This document shows, in pieces, positions 25,570 through 33,784 of a stretch of 64,000 bases of DNA (positions within the stretch are counted from its first letter, which is position 1; the number at the start of each line of letters is the position of its first letter). The translations under genes and the position numbers were made by a program. The notes below the pieces were generated by a model. It was not told where the DNA came from. It was given only the letters and a program-made list of their open reading frames with translations, and searched no databases. Source of the stretch: Natrinema pellirubrum DSM 15624 (lineage in GTDB: Archaea > Halobacteriota > Halobacteria > Halobacteriales > Natrialbaceae); contig NC_019962.1 in the NCBI RefSeq assembly GCF_000230735.2, positions 3,596,001 through 3,660,000 on the forward strand, given 5' to 3'.

Positions 25570-26586
25570 TCAGGCGAACTCGTCGCCGATTCGCTCGAGC
25601 GCCCGCTCTATGTCCCCGCGGGAGACGTCGCGGTGCGTACAGAACCGGACCGTCGTCGGGCCGAACGGCGACGCCAGCACGTCCCGCTCACCGAGGCGAT
25701 CGACGACAGTCGACGGGGCCTCGCCCGTCCCCGAGACGTCCGCGATGACGATGTTCGTCTCGGGCTCTCGAACGTCGAACCCGTCGACGTCGTCGAGTCC
25801 CGCGGCCAGTAGCCGCGCGTTCTCGTGATCCCGCTCGAGGTCGGCGACGTTCTCGAGCGCCTCGAGGGCCGGCCCGGCGACGATCCCGGCCTGTCGCATT
25901 CCGCCGCCGAACAGTTTCCGGGTCCGGCGGGCCCGCTCGACGAACTCGTCGCTGCCGGCGAGCATCGAGCCGACGGGCGCGCCCAGCCCCTTCGAAAGCG
26001 AGACCATGACGGAGTCGACCGGTGCCGTGAGTTCGGTGACGGAGACGTCGAGCGCCGTCGCGGCGTTGAACAGTCGCGCGCCGTCGAGGTGTACTGGAAC
26101 GTCGCGCTCGCGAGCCGCCGTTGCCGCCGCGTCGATCGCCCCTGGTTCGATCGCGAGCCCACCACGGGCGTTGTGCGTGTTCTCGAGACAGCACAGTCCG
26201 GTGCCAGGGCGGTGCAGGTCCTCGTCGACGATCGCCGCGGCGACCGTCTCCGGTGAGGGGACGCCACGATCGGCGTCGAGCGTCCGTACCTGCAGCCCCG
26301 AGTGCTGTGCCAGGCCGCCGAGTTCGTACTTGATAACGTGGCTTTCCCGGTCGGCGATCACCTCCTGCCCGCGTTCGGTGTGGACGCGGGCGGCGGTCTG
26401 GTTCGCCATCGTCCCGGTCGGGAAGTACAGCGCCGCCTCGGTACCGAGGCGGTCGGCGACGCGGGCCTCGAGTTCGTTCACCGTCGGGTCCTCGCCGTAG
26501 ACGTCGTCCCCGACCACGGCGGTGGCGGCGGCCTCGCGCATCGCCTCGTCGGGGGTCGTGACGGTATCGCTTCGGAAGTCAATCAT
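25570..26586 (-). CDS. Threonine aldolase-type PLP lyase
   Basis: A 338-residue fold-type I PLP enzyme of the beta-eliminating/threonine aldolase family, which splits L-threonine or allo-threonine to glycine and acetaldehyde. The start FRSDTVTTP is the family hallmark; the PLP lysine is in SLSKGLGAPVGS, and the phosphate-binding aspartate in VHLDGARLFNA. The ATG at 26586 gives the family's normal N-terminus, with a GTATTT box 26 nt upstream supporting it; the 29-residue longer form is rejected. Confidence 0.92.
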   Translation of the reverse strand: MIDFRSDTVTTPDEAMREAAATAVVGDDVYGEDPTVNELEARVADRLGTEAALYFPTGTMANQTAARVHTERGQEVIADRESHVIKYELGGLAQHSGLQVRTLDADRGVPSPETVAAAIVDEDLHRPGTGLCCLENTHNARGGLAIEPGAIDAAATAARERDVPVHLDGARLFNAATALDVSVTELTAPVDSVMVSLSKGLGAPVGSMLAGSDEFVERARRTRKLFGGGMRQAGIVAGPALEALENVADLERDHENARLLAAGLDDVDGFDVREPETNIVIADVSGTGEAPSTVVDRLGERDVLASPFGPTTVRFCTHRDVSRGDIERALERIGDEFA

Positions 26587-26711
26587 GGAACTCGCTACCG
26601 GATGGAGGGTGAAATACGTCCTGTTCGCGGCGGATCGACCCAACGACGGACCACTGGATGACGGGGTCGCCATTACGAACCGTTTTTTTCCTCCCGGAGT
26701 AATGTCGGGAT

Positions 26712-27806
26712 ATGGACCCGCGCATTCGCGAACACGCCGAGATCATTGCCAACCACTCCGTCGACCTCGAGGAAGGCGACAACGTCATCATCGACGCCCA
26801 TCCGGTCGCCGAGGACCTCGTCGTCGCCCTCCACGAAGTGATCGGCGATCGGGGTGCGAACCCGATCACGACGAGCCAGCGGACCGGAAAACGCCAGCAG
26901 CGCGCGTACCTACGCGCGTCGGACGAGGAGTTCGAGACGCCCGACCACGAACTCGCGCTCGTCGAGAACACCGACGTCTACATCGCTATCCGCGCGACGG
27001 ACAACATGACGCAGACGAGCGACGTCGACCCCGAAACGCAAGCGGCCCACCAACAGGCCCACCGCCCCATCCTCGAGGAGCGCCTCTCCAAGCGGTGGTG
27101 TCTCACGCAGTACCCCGCGCCCGCAAACGCCCAGCTCGCGGAGATGAGTACCGAAGGGTACGAGCGTTTCGTCTGGGACGCCGTCAACAAGGACTGGGAC
27201 GCCCAGCGCGAACACCAGGAGAACATGGTCGAGATCATGGATCCCGCCGAGGAGATCCGCATCAAAAGCGGCGACACGACCGACGTGACGATGTCGATCG
27301 ACGGCAATCCGACGCTGAACGACCACGGCGAACACAACCTGCCCGGCGGCGAGGTCTTCACCGCACCACAGCCCGACAGCGTCGAGGGCGAGGTACTGTT
27401 CGACATGCCGCTCTATCATCAGGGCCGGGAGATCACGGACGTCTACCTCGAGTTCGAGGGCGGCGAAGTGATCGACCACTCGGCGGCGAAAAACGAAGAC
27501 GTCCTGACGGAGGTCCTGAACACCGACGACGGCGCGCGCCGGCTGGGCGAGTTGGGCATCGGGATGAACCGCGATATCGACCAGTTCACCTACAACATGC
27601 TGTTCGACGAGAAGATGGGCGATACGGTCCACATGGCCGTCGGGCGGGCCTACGACGACACCGTCGGCGAGGGCAACGACGCCAACGATTCGGCGGTCCA
27701 CGTCGACATGATCGTCGACATGAGCGAGGATTCGTTCATCGAGGTCGACGGCGAGGTCGTCCAGCGCAACGGCACCTTCCGGTTCGAAGACGGCTTCGAG
27801 GAGTAG
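26712..27806 (+). CDS. M29-family aminopeptidase
   Basis: A 364-residue metallo-aminopeptidase of the AmpS/AmpT (M29) family, removing N-terminal residues from peptides. Recognisable parts are the EGDNVIIDAHPVAEDLV start, ENMVEIMDPAEEIRI in the middle, the metal-binding GEVFTAPQPDSVEG glutamate region and the C-terminal SAVHVDMIVDM histidine-aspartate segment. Length is typical. A T7 run precedes it by about 25 nt. It is divergent from the PLP lyase. Confidence 0.9.
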   Translation: MDPRIREHAEIIANHSVDLEEGDNVIIDAHPVAEDLVVALHEVIGDRGANPITTSQRTGKRQQRAYLRASDEEFETPDHELALVENTDVYIAIRATDNMTQTSDVDPETQAAHQQAHRPILEERLSKRWCLTQYPAPANAQLAEMSTEGYERFVWDAVNKDWDAQREHQENMVEIMDPAEEIRIKSGDTTDVTMSIDGNPTLNDHGEHNLPGGEVFTAPQPDSVEGEVLFDMPLYHQGREITDVYLEFEGGEVIDHSAAKNEDVLTEVLNTDDGARRLGELGIGMNRDIDQFTYNMLFDEKMGDTVHMAVGRAYDDTVGEGNDANDSAVHVDMIVDMSEDSFIEVDGEVVQRNGTFRFEDGFEE

Positions 27807-27895
27807 AGACAGCGAGAACGGGTAAAGCGGACCGATTTTCCGGACGGTGTTTCACGAGCGGTGGCGAGCAAAGCGGGCGGGAACTACCGGACGGG

Positions 27896-27903
27896 TTTAT
27901 ATT
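27896..27903 (+). promoter_or_regulatory. TATA box for the universal stress protein gene
   Basis: TTTATATT centred 26 nt before the ATG at 27925, the textbook spacing for a leaderless haloarchaeal start; one of the strongest promoter-like signals in the window. Confidence 0.65.
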
Positions 27904-27924
27904 CCTGAAAGACCGACCACAGGT

Positions 27925-28344
27925 ATGGCAGTACTCGTCGCCTACGATGGTTCCGAACCGGCACAGGACGCCGTCGAACACGCGTTTACGACCTATCCCG
28001 ACGAGGAGGTGGTTCTCATTCGCGTCGTCGAAGCGGCGGAGGGATCGACCGGAGCCGGCATCAAACTCGCACAGGAGATGTTTCGGGAACGCGAGGAGAA
28101 AGTCGCCAAGGAACTCCCGAAGGATATCGCGGAGTTGATCGGCGATCCCGACAGGGAGTTCCGGACCGAGACCACCGTCGGCGACCCCGCCCGCGAGATC
28201 GTCTCGTTCGCGGACGAGAACGACGAGATCGACCACATCATCATCGGCAGCCACGGCCGGGAAGGGCTCTCTCGAGTCCTCCTGGGAAGCGTCGCCGAAA
28301 AGATCGTCCGCCGCTCGCCGGTCCCCGTGACCGTCATCCGCTGA
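27925..28344 (+). CDS. Universal stress protein (UspA family)
   Basis: A 139-residue single-domain Usp. The ATP-binding pattern G-x2-G-x9-G-S is visible in GSHGREGLSRVLLGSVAEKI, so it is probably of the nucleotide-binding kind. N-terminus MAVLVAYDGSEPAQDA is standard. The start is fixed by a TATA box 26 nt upstream. Its role in stress response is inferred from the family. It converges on the esterase gene. Confidence 0.93.
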   Translation: MAVLVAYDGSEPAQDAVEHAFTTYPDEEVVLIRVVEAAEGSTGAGIKLAQEMFREREEKVAKELPKDIAELIGDPDREFRTETTVGDPAREIVSFADENDEIDHIIIGSHGREGLSRVLLGSVAEKIVRRSPVPVTVIR

Positions 28345-28377
28345 CGCGATTCGAACCGGGGAGTCAAGTCCGACGCC

Positions 28378-29019
28378 TCAGTCGAGCAGTTCGGCGACCA
28401 TCCCGGCGACGAACTCGAGTTCGTCCTCGTTGACCCCGTGACCCATCCCCTCGTAGAGCCGCGTTGTCACGTCGGCGTTCATCGACTCGAGGACGGCGGC
28501 CGTGTCGTGGACCCGCTCTTCCGGAATGTGCGGATCGACGTCGCTACAGCCGAGGAAAACGGGGGTTTCCTCGAGATCGCCGGGATACTCGTCGTCGAGG
28601 TCCTCGCCGATGAGGCCGCCGCTGAGGGCGGCCAGTCCGCCGTAGCGGCGCGGGTTGCGCGCGACGTATTCGCTGGCGAGACAGCCCCCTTGCGAGAAGC
28701 CGACCAGCATGATCCGCTCGAGGGGGACGCCAGCACCGGTAGCCTCGTCGATGGCGTGGCGGATCGCCTGCAAGCCGGAGGTCCGGCCGGGCTCGTTACG
28801 CTCGACCGGTGCCAGAAACGAGTTGGGGTACCAGGTCTTGCGAGCCGCCTGCGGCGCGAGGAAGGCGACGCCCTCGCGGTGGACCTCGTCGGCCAACTGG
28901 AGCATCCCCTGTGCGGTCGCCCCGCGACCGTGGGTCAGCACCAGCGCAGCCTCGGCATCGGCGAGATCGGTTCCACCGGTCACGAGCGGCTGGCCCTGAT
29001 GGGGGCCGTCGGCGCTCAT
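28378..29019 (-). CDS. Phospholipase/carboxylesterase-type alpha/beta hydrolase
   Basis: A 213-residue serine esterase. The nucleophile is in GFSQGG, the acid in SDVDPHIP and the histidine in GMGHGVNEDE; the early LVLTHGRGA is the oxyanion-hole strand. It resembles small carboxylesterases rather than lipases. It overlaps the VOC gene by 4 nt (ATGA), and the flavoprotein gene lies just upstream, so the three form one minus-strand operon. Confidence 0.92.
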   Translation of the reverse strand: MSADGPHQGQPLVTGGTDLADAEAALVLTHGRGATAQGMLQLADEVHREGVAFLAPQAARKTWYPNSFLAPVERNEPGRTSGLQAIRHAIDEATGAGVPLERIMLVGFSQGGCLASEYVARNPRRYGGLAALSGGLIGEDLDDEYPGDLEETPVFLGCSDVDPHIPEERVHDTAAVLESMNADVTTRLYEGMGHGVNEDELEFVAGMVAELLD

Positions 29020-29636
29020 TCGACACCACCGACGCCCGAGCTGGCCTCGGGCAGGTCGTGTTCGATCACCTCGAGGCCGAGCGCTTCGATCGCGCCGCGG
29101 AGGTGTTCGTCCTTGGCGTAGTCGGCACCGTCGTCCTCGCGGAGTTCCTGCGCCTTCGCTAAGACCTCGCCGCGGCGGTCGTCGGGGATCTCGTATTTGT
29201 CCGTCGAGAGTTCGATCACGAGCCCGTTGTTGTCGCGGGTATAGATCGAGTGAAAGATGCCGCGGTCGAAGACGTTGTAGCCGTGGCCGGCGTCTTCTAA
29301 GGCCTGCATCGTCTCCTCGTACTCGTCGGGGTCGACGCTGAAACAGAGGTGATGGACCGCGCCGACGCCGGCGCGCTGGCCGCGGGCGGAGGGACGGTCG
29401 TCGCTGACGAAGAACGTCAGGATGCGGCCGTCGCCCGTGTCGAAGAACAGGTGGGTCTGGGACGGGTCATCGAGGTTCGGCTGGCGAAGCACCAGCGGCA
29501 TTCCGAGCAAGTCCTGGTAGAACTCGATCGTGTCCTCCTCGTTGGAGCCCCAGATGGTGATGTGGTCAGTTCCCGTGGTGTGGACGGGGCTGTCGGGTAG
29601 TTCGGCGGTGACTGGATTGATTGGGTCGTCGGACAT
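29016..29636 (-). CDS. VOC-superfamily (glyoxalase/extradiol dioxygenase-like) protein
   Basis: A 206-residue metalloprotein with two beta-alpha-beta-beta-beta modules. Metal ligands are likely the His of TTGTDHITIW, the His of GAVHHLCFS and the Glu of GLVIELSTD. The substrate is unknown; the family covers glyoxalases, dioxygenases and resistance proteins. A C-terminal helical tail (~160-206) goes beyond the core fold. Translationally coupled to the esterase downstream. Confidence 0.88.
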   Translation of the reverse strand: MSDDPINPVTAELPDSPVHTTGTDHITIWGSNEEDTIEFYQDLLGMPLVLRQPNLDDPSQTHLFFDTGDGRILTFFVSDDRPSARGQRAGVGAVHHLCFSVDPDEYEETMQALEDAGHGYNVFDRGIFHSIYTRDNNGLVIELSTDKYEIPDDRRGEVLAKAQELREDDGADYAKDEHLRGAIEALGLEVIEHDLPEASSGVGGVE

Positions 29637-29684
29637 GGTAGCTGAATCGGGGATCGGATCGGTCCCGCGGCCGAGTCGGTCGGG

Positions 29685-30290
29685 TTACTCCGCGAGCTGT
29701 TCGCCGAAGAGGCGCTCGGCGTCGGCGGGGACGTCGAAGTCGTGGTAGTGTTCACCCTTGACCGCCGAGAGGATGTTCAGTCCCGCGGCGGCGCCGTCGC
29801 CGACGGCGATTGCCGCCTGCCACTCCTCGGCACGGACCATCGCGCCGGTCGCGTAGACGCCCTCGAGGCTGGTCTCCATCTCGACGCCGACGTCGACGGT
29901 GCCGTCCTCGGCGAAGTCGACGCCGAGGTCCTCGGCGATGTCGCGGTTCGCGCCGGTCGCGAGGACGACGAAGTCCGCCTCGTACTCGCCGTCATCTGTT
30001 TCGACGGCGAAGCCGTCACCGGACTCGCTTACGGCAGTCACTTCCTCGCCCTGTCGGCGCTCGGCGCCGAAGTCGTCGACCTGCTGGCGGGCCGTCGCCA
30101 TGAACTCGCTGCCGCCGACCGAGCCGATGCCCAGGTAGTTGAACAGGTGGGCCTTGTGCATCCAGGTCCCGTCGGTGTCGAACACTGTCGTCTCGAGGCC
30201 GTTCTTCGCGGTGAACAGCGCCGCACTCAGTCCGGCGGGGCCGCCGCCGACTACGATCACTGACGCGTCTGCAGTCGCTTCGTCGCTCAT
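29685..30290 (-). CDS. Single-domain FAD flavoprotein, thioredoxin-reductase-like
   Basis: A 201-residue protein that keeps only the FAD domain of a thioredoxin reductase: VIVVGGGPAGLSAALFTAKNG at the N-terminus, VLATGANRDI in the middle and GVYATGAMV near the C-terminus. The NADPH domain and the CxxC redox pair are missing, so it cannot be a full reductase. It may use another partner for reduction or act as a flavin-binding oxidase. Its own TATA box lies 29 nt upstream, and it heads the operon with the VOC and esterase genes. Confidence 0.85.
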   Translation of the reverse strand: MSDEATADASVIVVGGGPAGLSAALFTAKNGLETTVFDTDGTWMHKAHLFNYLGIGSVGGSEFMATARQQVDDFGAERRQGEEVTAVSESGDGFAVETDDGEYEADFVVLATGANRDIAEDLGVDFAEDGTVDVGVEMETSLEGVYATGAMVRAEEWQAAIAVGDGAAAGLNILSAVKGEHYHDFDVPADAERLFGEQLAE

Positions 30291-30593
30291 GTGTAGTCAC
30301 ATTGTGTTACCAGACGTATAAAGCCAGCAGCAACCCGCGGGCCACCACGTAACACCGATGTCAGTGGGGACGAACGGGTTTCAGGAGAGGCGGTACCACC
30401 TATCACGACCTGCAGCTGCAGGCTCAACCCCTTCGCATTAGTCGGGCGTAGCAGCAGATCCAACAGGAGACGACGGGGTCACGGTCCAGTCGACCCGGGT
30501 CCGCACGGCACCCGGCGGCTGATCGTCCCCGACCAGTGTAGCCCAGTGACGGCTTGCTCGAGGGCCATTCGGAACGCTCCAACGGATACATCC
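30291..30593. other. Divergent promoter region, no gene
   Basis: Between the flavoprotein and the GCS2-type gene. It contains the minus-strand TATA (CGTATAAAG, 30315-30323) 29 nt before the flavoprotein ATG, and a 14-bp perfect palindrome CCTGCAGCTGCAGG at 30409-30422. Confidence 0.5.
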
Positions 30594-31709
30594 ATGAAAA
30601 CCAGCCTCGAGGTAGAGTACTGGGTCGTCGATACGGACGGCGACCTCGTCGCGCCCGAGACGCTGCTCGACGTTTCGCCGGGAGTCGATCCCGAGTTCGT
30701 CGAGCCGATGCTCGAGATCAAAACGACGCCCTGCGAATCGATGGCCGAACTCCGCGAGGAGTTGCTCGGTCGGATCGAACGGGTCGCCGACGCGGCACGC
30801 CGACGGGACAAACGGCTCGTCCCGCTGGCGACGCCGCTGTCGGCCTCGCCCGCCGAGATCCCGTACCGCGAGACGGCGGCTACCGACCTCCAGCGGCGGA
30901 TCGTCGGCCCGACGTTCGACGACGCCCGGGTCTGTGCCGGGACACACCTCCACATCGAGCAGTCCAGCGTCGCCGACCAGCTCAACGCCCTGACCGCGAT
31001 CGATCCGGCCTTCGCGCTGGTGACCAGCGCCTCGCACTACCGCGGCGAGCGGCTCCACCAGTGTGCCCGGCCGTACCTCTACCGGCGCTCGTGTTACGAG
31101 CCCTGTCCCGAACAGGGCCAGCTGCGACCCTACGTCGACAGCGTCGCCGAGTGGGAACGGCGGCTCGAGGCCGACTACGAGACGTTCCGGGAGCGCGCGC
31201 TCGAGCGTGGCGTCGATCCGGCCCGGTTCGACGACGCGTTCGATCCCTATGAGGCGGCCTGGAACCCGGTTCGCCTTCGCAAAGCGATGCCAACCGTCGA
31301 ATGGCGCTCGCCGGACGCGGCCCTGCCGAGTCAGGTGCTACGCCTCGCAAGCGAGGTCCGGTCGGTCGTCGCCCGCGCCGACGCGAACGGCACGGTCGTC
31401 GACGACGGATCCGGATCGTGGACGGCATCCGACGCAATCGTCGACTCGAACGCGGCCGACGGGCCCCTCCGGCTCCCCGCGTTCGATACCGTTGAATCGA
31501 TCACCGACGCGGCCATCCGCGACGGCCTCGAGGGCACGGGCGTCCATCAATACCTGCGCGGGCTCGGCTTCACACCCGCCGACTACGACCCGCTCGCCGA
31601 CCGCATGCCGGACGGCCGGCTCACCGATCGGGAGGCGCGGCGACTGCGGCTTCGGGCCGCCGACCGGCTCGAGGCCGACCTCGAGCGCCGCCGGGTTCGA
31701 GCGCCCTAG
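30594..31709 (+). CDS. Glutamate-cysteine ligase-like protein (GCS2 family)
   Basis: A 371-residue carboxylate-amine ligase of the GCS2 fold. The start KTSLEVEYWVVD is the family's catalytic Glu-x-Glu strand; CAGTHLHIEQSS is the metal-binding His segment, and MPTVEWRSPDA the C-terminal signature. Family members form gamma-glutamyl-cysteine, the haloarchaeal low-molecular-weight thiol. Only one family member is in the window, and its true substrate is not shown. The ATG 30594 is chosen; a longer frame adds non-family residues. Confidence 0.82.
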   Translation: MKTSLEVEYWVVDTDGDLVAPETLLDVSPGVDPEFVEPMLEIKTTPCESMAELREELLGRIERVADAARRRDKRLVPLATPLSASPAEIPYRETAATDLQRRIVGPTFDDARVCAGTHLHIEQSSVADQLNALTAIDPAFALVTSASHYRGERLHQCARPYLYRRSCYEPCPEQGQLRPYVDSVAEWERRLEADYETFRERALERGVDPARFDDAFDPYEAAWNPVRLRKAMPTVEWRSPDAALPSQVLRLASEVRSVVARADANGTVVDDGSGSWTASDAIVDSNAADGPLRLPAFDTVESITDAAIRDGLEGTGVHQYLRGLGFTPADYDPLADRMPDGRLTDREARRLRLRAADRLEADLERRRVRAP

Positions 31710-32371
31710 ATCGGGCCGAGAACGAGGATCGTCGGGACGGCGATGACGGCGATTCCCTGCCGGAGCGACAGTCCGCGAGCGGCCGCGACGGCGTGGGCCC
31801 ACAGGTAGCCCGACCAGAGCGGACAGATCACGCCGACGGCGGTCACCGAGGCGAACAGCGGATCGAACGCGGGCGGGATCGCGTAAATCCGGGCGGGAAC
31901 CGTCATGCCGAGGGCCCAGACCTCGGTCGGCGTCGACGGGAACGCGACGAGGAGGACGGCGACCGCCGGGACGTTCGCGAACAGTTGCGGAACGAACCCC
32001 CAGGCGACGAGTCCGGCGGTCCGGCCGAACCCCCGTTCGCTCGCGACCGGCCACGAAAGCAAATAAAACAACGCCGCGAACAGGAGACAGGCGAGTACCG
32101 GCATCGCCAGTAGGGCCGCAACCAGAAGGCCGACGATACCGGGAACGGACACCTCCCAACCGGTCGTAACGTATCGCAACGACGGAAACGCATCGAGGAC
32201 CACGTCGTCGGGGATCACTGGCGACCGCAACAGCGAGACGACCGGCGGGACGATTCCCAGCGAGACCATCCCGACGGCCAGCAACACGCCGCCAGACCGC
32301 GACAGCGAGGGCGACTCGGCGGCGAAAAACCCCGCGGGCTCGAGGAGGAGTCGTCGCAAGCGACCAGTCAT
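31706..32371 (-). CDS. Yip1-type integral membrane protein
   Basis: A 221-residue protein with about five hydrophobic helices (roughly 28-48, 75-100, 120-145, 155-180, 195-218) after a polar tail beginning RLRRLLLEPAGFFA, the pattern of Yip1-domain proteins. Function in archaea is unknown. It overlaps the end of the GCS2-type gene by 4 nt on the opposite strand (convergent). Confidence 0.75.
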   Translation of the reverse strand: MTGRLRRLLLEPAGFFAAESPSLSRSGGVLLAVGMVSLGIVPPVVSLLRSPVIPDDVVLDAFPSLRYVTTGWEVSVPGIVGLLVAALLAMPVLACLLFAALFYLLSWPVASERGFGRTAGLVAWGFVPQLFANVPAVAVLLVAFPSTPTEVWALGMTVPARIYAIPPAFDPLFASVTAVGVICPLWSGYLWAHAVAAARGLSLRQGIAVIAVPTILVLGPI

Positions 32372-32749
32372 GCCATCGTGTCGTTGCTCCGACTATTCAT
32401 GCGTTCCGGCTCGAGGGGGAACGCGGACAGTCGCCCACGTGTTCACGGCCGGTGTGACGGAACTACATGCGAGAAAGGCAGTCGCTGGCGAGGTGTCGTC
32501 GGGTATCGAAAGGGTGTACACAGTCGGCAGTGGGGATGGTGATCGTCGTGTGGCGATGATCCGTGTCCCCCGTATCCCCTGTAGTGCCGTTCGGCCGGCG
32601 CTGCCGACACGATATATAACGTTAGTGGCTGACATTAGTGTACCGGAACCAGTCACTAGGTATATATTTTCGACCAAACCGTCTCGGCTACCGCCTCGGA
32701 GGGAGCGCGCTCGAGCGTCGGCGATCGGCGACGAGTCCGGCGAGAACCA
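32372..32749. other. AT-rich signal region without a gene
   Basis: No convincing frame. It holds two TATA-like sequences, ATATATAACG (32612-32621) and GTATATATTTTC (32660-32671), which form the arms of an imperfect inverted repeat. They may mark promoters for an unseen small RNA or a lost gene. Confidence 0.4.
32612..32667. promoter_or_regulatory. Imperfect AT-rich inverted repeat with two TATA-like arms
   Basis: Left arm ATATATAACGTTAGTG (32612-32627) pairs with CACTAGGTATATAT (32654-32667) except for a few bases. Each arm is TATA-like and they point toward each other. Confidence 0.4.
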
Positions 32750-32816
32750 GGGCGCGATGGGATTTGAACCACGCAAACGGCTCGCTATCGCTCGCCGTTC
32801 TCTCGTTCAAATCCCA
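32750..32816. repeat. Duplicated tRNA 3' end plus inverted TpsiC copy
   Basis: 32750-32770 is identical over 21 bases to 32848-32868, the acceptor and TpsiC part of the neighbouring tRNA-Arg. 35 bases later GTTCAAATCCCA (32805-32816) repeats the TpsiC arm in inverse orientation, giving a hairpin-like block. No anticodon arm is present, so this is not a tRNA. It may be a remnant attachment site. Confidence 0.7.
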
Positions 32817-32847
32817 CGTGCCGGTTCGCTCACTTCGTTCGCTGCAC

Positions 32848-32921
32848 GGGCGCGATGGGATTTGAACCCACGACCGTCGGATTAGAAGTCCGACGCTCTT
32901 TCCGGACTGAGCTACGCGCCC
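32848..32921 (-). tRNA. tRNA-Arg (anticodon UCU)
   Basis: 74 nt with a complete cloverleaf: acceptor GGGCGCG/CGCGCCC, D arm GCTC...GAGC, anticodon stem TCGGA/TCCGA with loop CTTCTAA (anticodon TCT, reading AGA), and T arm GTGGG-TTCAAAT-CCCAT. CCA is not encoded and no intron is visible. AGA is a rare codon in this GC-rich genome. Confidence 0.96.
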
Positions 32922-33096
32922 TCGAGTCCGATTCGGCGGCGAAACGGTATAAGCGGTTGGGATTTCCGGTCGCGGTCGATCCAACTTCGAACCCGGATGG
33001 AAACGGAGTTCGACCGCGAGTAGCCGGTGCTATCGGTCGAATCACGGAAAAAAGAGAAGCGCTCCTGACCCACGTGACCGACGCCGCTGAGAGACG

Positions 33097-33453
33097 TCAG
33101 TAATCGATCTCCGAACCGTCGTCGCTCTCGTTTTCCGTCGTGTCGTCGGTCGACTCGTTGGTGGACTCGTTGTCCGCGCCCATATCGTCGGACTCGTTAT
33201 CGGTTCCGTCGTCGGATTCGTTTCCGATTCCGCCAGCGGACTCGTTTCCGATATTGCCGTCGGACCCGTTGTCCGCGGAGTCGTCGGGTCCGAGGCTGTC
33301 GGTGTCGTTGGCTCCGTCGCTCGGTCCGTCCGAGTCGTCGCTCGGCGAGGCGTCGCTGGATTCGCCGTCGTCCATACATCCTGCGACCGCGGCGACCAGA
33401 CCGGCACCGAGTCCGGCCGTGAATCGCCGCCTGTTGAGTGGCGTATCTGTCAT
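33097..33453 (-). CDS. Secreted Asp/Asn/Ser-rich lipoprotein
   Basis: A 118-residue protein: twin-arginine signal (NRRRF, residues 7-11), hydrophobic stretch, and lipobox VAGC with Cys26. The mature part is entirely low complexity, built of degenerate Asp-Asn-Glu-Ser units (NES appears six times). It is probably an acidic surface-attached spacer, exported folded by Tat and lipid-anchored. The ATG at 33453 begins the signal; earlier starts add non-signal residues. No enzymatic domain. Confidence 0.75.
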   Translation of the reverse strand: MTDTPLNRRRFTAGLGAGLVAAVAGCMDDGESSDASPSDDSDGPSDGANDTDSLGPDDSADNGSDGNIGNESAGGIGNESDDGTDNESDDMGADNESTNESTDDTTENESDDGSEIDY

Positions 33454-33784
33454 CGTACGACACCAGTCTCCGCGACGGACAGCCACATAACGACGTATTT
33501 CCGTTTCATCGATCAGTCAGCGTTCACCCGAATTATCTCGAGTTCGAGTGAGCGGGCGAGTCGCTATCGGCAAAATAATCGTTTCGACGCAGACAAACCG
33601 ACCGATAGCGCCCGCATAAGCGTCCGACCTCGAGCGAGGCCGGATCACGCCGATCCCGCCTCGAGCGGCCACCGAGGCGGTTCCCAGCGTGGCAATTGGC
33701 GGCTGAAAAACCGTTGCAGGGAAACAACGGACGGCCGAACGGCGAACACAGCGTTTATGCCCGTCTCGCCGGTACGTGGGCTCG
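33454..33784. other. Divergent promoter region, no gene
   Basis: Lies between the lipoprotein gene and the UPF0200 gene. GTTTATG at 33753-33759 is a TATA-like box 29 nt before the ATG at 33785. AT-richer patches near 33490 and 33575 may serve the lipoprotein. Confidence 0.45.

Noticed and set aside
32393..32776. 127-residue minus-strand frame upstream of the tRNA
   Set aside because: It begins inside the duplicated tRNA end, has no recognisable composition or start signal, and overlaps the AT-rich signals; unlikely to be a gene.
32750..32816. Second tRNA gene
   Set aside because: Only acceptor and TpsiC sequences are repeated; no D or anticodon arm can be folded.
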